A DNA stretch of 8,363 nucleotides from an uncultured Bacilli bacterium. GTDB lineage: Bacteria > Bacillota_I > Bacilli_A > RF39 > UBA660. Below, in pieces: positions 5,850 through 8,363 of the stretch (position 1 is its first letter; every line of letters begins with the position of its first letter). The position numbers and the translations under genes were made by a program. The notes below the pieces were generated by a model. That model was given only the letters and a program-made list of their open reading frames with translations. It did not search any database and was not told the DNA's origin. The DNA is taken from assembly GCA_944327405.1 (NCBI GenBank), contig CALVHK010000041.1:1-8363 (forward strand). The letters are read 5' to 3'.

Positions 5850-5877
5850 ACTATATGAGATTAAAAAAAAAGTATTC
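5850..5877 (-). promoter_or_regulatory. Candidate sigma-E-like promoter of spoIVA
   Basis: The minus strand reads GAATACT (5871-5877), a 13-base spacer and CATATAGT (5850-5857), resembling the sigma-E pattern of an ATATT-like -35 and CATACAnT -10. It lies about 35 bases upstream of the start codon, and its -35 overlaps the terminator hairpin of the CYTH gene. In Bacillus spoIVA belongs to the sigma-E regulon, which makes the match plausible. The spacing is slightly short. Confidence 0.4.
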
Positions 5878-5889
5878 AAAAATACTTTT
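5863..5889 (-). terminator. Intrinsic terminator of the CYTH-domain gene
   Basis: On the minus strand AAAAGTATT (5881-5889) pairs exactly with AATACTTTT (5868-5876) around a four-base loop and ends in a run of nine T residues. It lies 24 bases after the CYTH stop codon and isolates spoIVA from upstream transcription. Confidence 0.88.
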
Positions 5890-5912
5890 AAAATTAACAA
5901 ATTATAATCTAT

Positions 5913-6398
5913 TTAATCTATTCTATTTTCATTAATAATATTTTCTATCTCTTTGTAAGTCTGTTCTACTTGTTTTTTATCTCCTTCGATAGCAACAACT
6001 TTCATTTTTGGAGATGTATATTCATCAATTTCAAATTTTACATTTTTATTTTCAAATGTTACTCTATGTCTTTCTAATACTTTTTTATTATTTAAATCTA
6101 ATATTTCAATTAGTGATTCAACAAAGTTTTTATTTTCATCAGTTATAATTAAATCTTCTGATTCTCTACAAACATTTAGTACATCATTATTAAGATTATC
6201 ATCTTTAAAATTTAATACTTCTTCAGTTTTATCTTCATAAATATTTTTTGTAATTCTAGCCATGATTTTACCACCATTTTTATAAAGTGTTCTAATTTGT
6301 TCATAATCCTCTATTTTTTTATAATTATGGCTAACGCAATATTCAATAAATTTATGTACATCTTTTACTTTAAAACTATATTCATATTCTTTGTTCAT
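5913..6398 (-). CDS. CYTH-domain protein (triphosphate-binding tunnel fold)
   Basis: This 161-residue cytoplasmic protein shows the CYTH pattern over its whole length. Charged residues line the expected strands: E4 and E6 in KEYEYSF, R48 in MARIT, K65 in NFKD, R110/R112 in LERHRVTF, E123/D125/E126 in FEIDEY and E138 in AIEGD. The family includes class IV adenylate cyclases, thiamine triphosphatases and inorganic triphosphatases acting on triphosphate compounds with divalent metal. The third charged residue of the usual N-terminal ExExK motif is Ser here, so activity is uncertain. The ATG follows AAAGGTGA by seven bases. The gene has its own promoter candidate and terminator and is apparently a single-gene unit between the membrane protein pair and spoIVA. 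Confidence 0.75.
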   Translation of the reverse strand: MNKEYEYSFKVKDVHKFIEYCVSHNYKKIEDYEQIRTLYKNGGKIMARITKNIYEDKTEEVLNFKDDNLNNDVLNVCRESEDLIITDENKNFVESLIEILDLNNKKVLERHRVTFENKNVKFEIDEYTSPKMKVVAIEGDKKQVEQTYKEIENIINENRID

Positions 6399-6423
6399 TT
6401 TTACTTCACCTTTCTAAAATTAG

Positions 6424-6450
6424 ATTATAATATTTATATCTTGTAAACAA
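6424..6450 (-). promoter_or_regulatory. Candidate vegetative promoter of the CYTH gene
   Basis: The minus strand carries TTGTTT (6445-6450) and a perfect TATAAT (6424-6429) with a 15-base spacer, ending 25 bases before the CYTH start codon. The -10 is strong; the spacing is shorter than ideal. Confidence 0.4.
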
Positions 6451-6485
6451 TTGATATTTATTAGAAATTTTATATTAGCCTAATT

Positions 6486-6890
6486 TTAATAATCTATCAT
6501 TTCACATATATGTGATGTATCTATTTGTAAATTATTATCTATTTTTTTTACTATTATATATCCTAAACACTGATCTTGATTTTTAGTAAACTTGATTGCT
6601 GTTATTGGTATATAACCTGTTATATTCCCATTACTATCTTGTTTTTCTAACAAGTCTTCTACTTTTATTTTAGCTTCGTTATTTTCATCAAATATAAATA
6701 AGTTAGGATTTTCTTCGTAGGATGCATAAATATATTCTTCATAGTTAATATATCTAGTATTATTTTTATAATTATCTAAAACATCTCTAGTTAAACAAGA
6801 TAAAATATAACTTACTATTAAAGCAACAATTAGCAATAAAAAATCATAAAACACATATTTATGAAGATGTAATTTTATTTTTTTATTCAT
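6486..6890 (-). CDS. Small single-pass membrane protein, possibly pilin-like
   Basis: This 134-residue protein is not firmly recognised. The ATG at 6888-6890 is chosen because GGAGGTGG ends five bases before it; an in-frame ATG 24 bases upstream precedes that site. A hydrophobic helix (about residues 12-32) follows a short basic N-terminus, with the rest probably outside. The C-terminal half (IKVEDLLEKQ, then GYIPITAIK, then CLGYIIVKK and a second Cys) recalls the C-terminal sheet and disulfide (C108, C129) of type IV pilin-like proteins of Gram-positive bacteria. No standard prepilin cleavage motif (G/A before a Phe-rich helix) is clear, so this is only a resemblance. Its start overlaps the stop of the upstream gene by eight bases, and its ribosome binding site lies inside that gene, implying coupled translation. 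Confidence 0.7.
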   Translation of the reverse strand: MNKKIKLHLHKYVFYDFLLLIVALIVSYILSCLTRDVLDNYKNNTRYINYEEYIYASYEENPNLFIFDENNEAKIKVEDLLEKQDSNGNITGYIPITAIKFTKNQDQCLGYIIVKKIDNNLQIDTSHICEMIDY

Positions 6891-7452
6891 AATTACCACC
6901 TCCAACAATAACATTAAAACTTATATGTGTTTTTACAGAGGATACAAAATTATCTTTTCTTTTAGAATATATATGAATATAATATCTTCCTTTTTCATTT
7001 ATATATTTGCTTATATCTTTAATATATTCTCCTTTATATAATACTTTATTCATCCTCTTTATCTCTATATTAACTTCACTATTAATTACTTTCTTATAAT
7101 TTAACCCACTATCTCTTAACCAATTATTTGTATCTTCTTTCCTTCTTCCACTTTTATAATGTACTTCATACTCGGCAATATCTAAAATAATAGAATCTTT
7201 TAAATCTATTTTGTTAATTAAATTTTCCACAGAATTATATCCTCTAGAACTAGCATTTATCAAAAAAGTATTGTTATATTTTTCTGTGTAATAACAGTTC
7301 ATTAATTGATTATTTATTTTTATTTCAAATAAATTTTTATTATAAGAACTAAAAAGAGCACTTAAAAAAGGTAGAAAAAGTATTATTCCAATTATTATTA
7401 GCATTAAAAATTTTTTTAATTGTATTAATATTTCTGATGCATAACTATTCAT
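6883..7452 (-). CDS. Hypothetical membrane-anchored protein
   Basis: This 189-residue protein is not recognised. The ATG follows AGGAG by six bases. A single hydrophobic segment (about residues 15-34) near the N-terminus acts as a signal anchor. The remainder is charged and probably lies outside the membrane, with a basic patch (KSGRRKED, about 100-107) and a Tyr-rich, strand-like C-terminal region. The gene ends in GGGNYE, whose codons double as the ribosome binding site and start of the next gene (eight-base overlap), so the two products are probably made in fixed ratio and may form a complex. A hairpin at 7476-7500 separates the pair from the gene upstream. Confidence 0.7.
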   Translation of the reverse strand: MNSYASEILIQLKKFLMLIIIGIILFLPFLSALFSSYNKNLFEIKINNQLMNCYYTEKYNNTFLINASSRGYNSVENLINKIDLKDSIILDIAEYEVHYKSGRRKEDTNNWLRDSGLNYKKVINSEVNIEIKRMNKVLYKGEYIKDISKYINEKGRYYIHIYSKRKDNFVSSVKTHISFNVIVGGGNYE

Positions 7453-7475
7453 ACCTATCTCCTATTTATATTAAA

Positions 7476-7500
7476 AGAAAATCTATTATATAGATTCTCT
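7476..7500 (-). terminator. Probable intrinsic terminator downstream of the 254-residue membrane protein gene
   Basis: On the minus strand AGAGAATCTA pairs with TAGATTTTCT (one wobble) around TATAA, followed by a short, interrupted T-tract (TTTAATAT). It starts 13 bases after the stop codon at 7514 and precedes the ribosome binding site of the next gene. The short T-tract may allow some read-through. Confidence 0.5.
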
Positions 7501-7513
7501 AATAAAATGTTTT

Positions 7514-8278
7514 TTAAATACCAGTAGTATCTTTTTTTACTATCTCTTTATTACTAAGATTGTTTCCAAGTTCATTTAATTCACTTAATAACTTATTATA
7601 TTGATTTAATTCTTCATTTGTTTCAAAATAAATTAAGTTATTGCTATATACTACTTTACTATTGTTATTTTCAAGAAAATATAATATTTCATCTATTTTA
7701 TTTAAAAATTCATTTAAATTATTAGAAAGTCTTTCCATTTCTTTTCTTACTGTTTTTAAGGTTTCTAAATCTTTTTCTGTATACATAAGACTTAAATAAA
7801 GATCATAATAATATTTACTGTCTTCTAATTTATCCTTATCTATTAAATTCTTTATTGTCTTTTCTTCACTTAAATTTTTTATATTATCAAAAGATTCATT
7901 TATTTTATCTTTTGCTATTTTTATAGTTGAATGACTTAAATCAAAGTTAGGTCTATCTTTTACTAAATTTTCATATGATAATATATTAGTTAATTTATCG
8001 TTATTTAAATAAAAATTAATTGTTTTTACATTATCAGATAATTGTTTATAAAATTTTTTTACTGCTTCTTCTACATATGCACAATCACCACTTGTTTTTA
8101 CTGTAATAGAAAAGTCATCAGTTGCTAAATCTTTGTTAGAATAATTGATAATTTCTTGCTTTAATATTTTTTCTTCTTGTATTTGTTTAACTACCATATA
8201 AGCTACTAGAGCAAAAAATAAAGCAAAAACAACTGCGATTATAATAACCAATTTTTTCAATAACTTCTTTTCTTTCAT
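7514..8278 (-). CDS. Membrane-anchored coiled-coil protein of unknown function
   Basis: This 254-residue protein is not recognised. The ATG at 8276-8278 follows GAGGAG by eight bases. The in-frame GTG nine bases upstream directly abuts that site and is rejected. After a lysine-rich N-terminus (MKEKKLLKKL) there is one strong membrane helix (about 9-31), then an outer domain rich in Lys, Asn, Glu and Leu with long helical, coiled-coil-like stretches (about 105-135 and 165-205). One cysteine is visible in the outer domain (GDCAY). There is no enzyme motif. It is the first gene of the minus-strand block before spoIVA and seems transcribed separately from the pair at 6486-7452. A long inverted repeat lies just upstream of its ribosome binding site. 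Confidence 0.7.
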   Translation of the reverse strand: MKEKKLLKKLVIIIAVVFALFFALVAYMVVKQIQEEKILKQEIINYSNKDLATDDFSITVKTSGDCAYVEEAVKKFYKQLSDNVKTINFYLNNDKLTNILSYENLVKDRPNFDLSHSTIKIAKDKINESFDNIKNLSEEKTIKNLIDKDKLEDSKYYYDLYLSLMYTEKDLETLKTVRKEMERLSNNLNEFLNKIDEILYFLENNNSKVVYSNNLIYFETNEELNQYNKLLSELNELGNNLSNKEIVKKDTTGI

Positions 8279-8297
8279 ATCTAACACTCCTCGTATA

Positions 8298-8335
8298 ATA
8301 GTTTTTGTAAGTGTTATTTTACTTACATTAACTAT
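8298..8335. repeat. Long imperfect inverted repeat upstream of the 254-residue membrane protein gene
   Basis: Fifteen-base arms (8298-8312 and 8321-8335) match with two mismatches around an eight-base loop; the inner seven bases TGTAAGT/ACTTACA are exact. On the plus strand six T residues follow, so it could end transcripts entering from the left. On the minus strand it could be an operator or leader hairpin. No promoter could be assigned with confidence this close to the window edge. Confidence 0.45.
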
Positions 8336-8363
8336 TTTTTATTTATTCTATTTTATAAGTAAA

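Noticed and set aside
1..8363. CRISPR array, tRNA or rRNA genes
   Set aside because: No regularly spaced repeats, no tRNA-like GTTCRANNC blocks and no GC-richer conserved RNA stretches were seen.

Overview
This is a very AT-rich window. Its codon use, strong AAAGGAG/GGAGGTG-type ribosome binding sites, intrinsic terminators and the N-terminal third of the sporulation gene spoIVA all point to a spore-forming low-GC Firmicute (Bacillota). I cannot name the genus from this sequence. No rRNA, tRNA or CRISPR array was seen, and no stretch longer than about 300 bases lacks a gene.

Right part (about 5455-8363): what looks like ordinary chromosome, all on the minus strand. From right to left it holds a membrane-anchored coiled-coil protein of unknown function, a translationally coupled pair of single-pass membrane proteins (the second somewhat pilin-like), a CYTH-domain protein with its own terminator, and then spoIVA behind a candidate sigma-E-like promoter. 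spoIVA is intact through its P-loop and the conserved segment ending in TPW (residue 121). It then changes abruptly into unrelated sequence and stops at residue 126, where the family normally runs to about 490 residues.

Middle part (about 2424-5454): sequence that looks like a mobilizable element joined to the broken spoIVA. The junction carries an imperfect inverted repeat (5430-5458) resembling a recombination site. Next come two hairpins that would block spoIVA transcription from entering the element, one of them overlapping the next gene's ribosome binding site. After these lie an Fe-S HhH-GPD (endonuclease III-like) protein that appears to lack the usual catalytic Lys and Asp, a terminator-like hairpin, a MobV/Pre relaxase split by a single-base frameshift in an A-run, and a 131-residue protein of unknown function.

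Left part (22-2381): a tandem-HTH XRE-type regulator on the plus strand, divergent from a small charged, probably coiled-coil protein across a palindrome-rich operator-like region, and a membrane-anchored PdaC-like polysaccharide deacetylase. Whether these belong to the mobile element as control and cargo genes or to the host chromosome cannot be decided here, because no second junction, no remaining two-thirds of spoIVA and no integrase lie in the window.

The most interesting point is the interruption of spoIVA by relaxase-bearing DNA. It could be a sporulation-abolishing insertion, a skin-like element removed during sporulation, or an assembly join. The missing left end decides between these.
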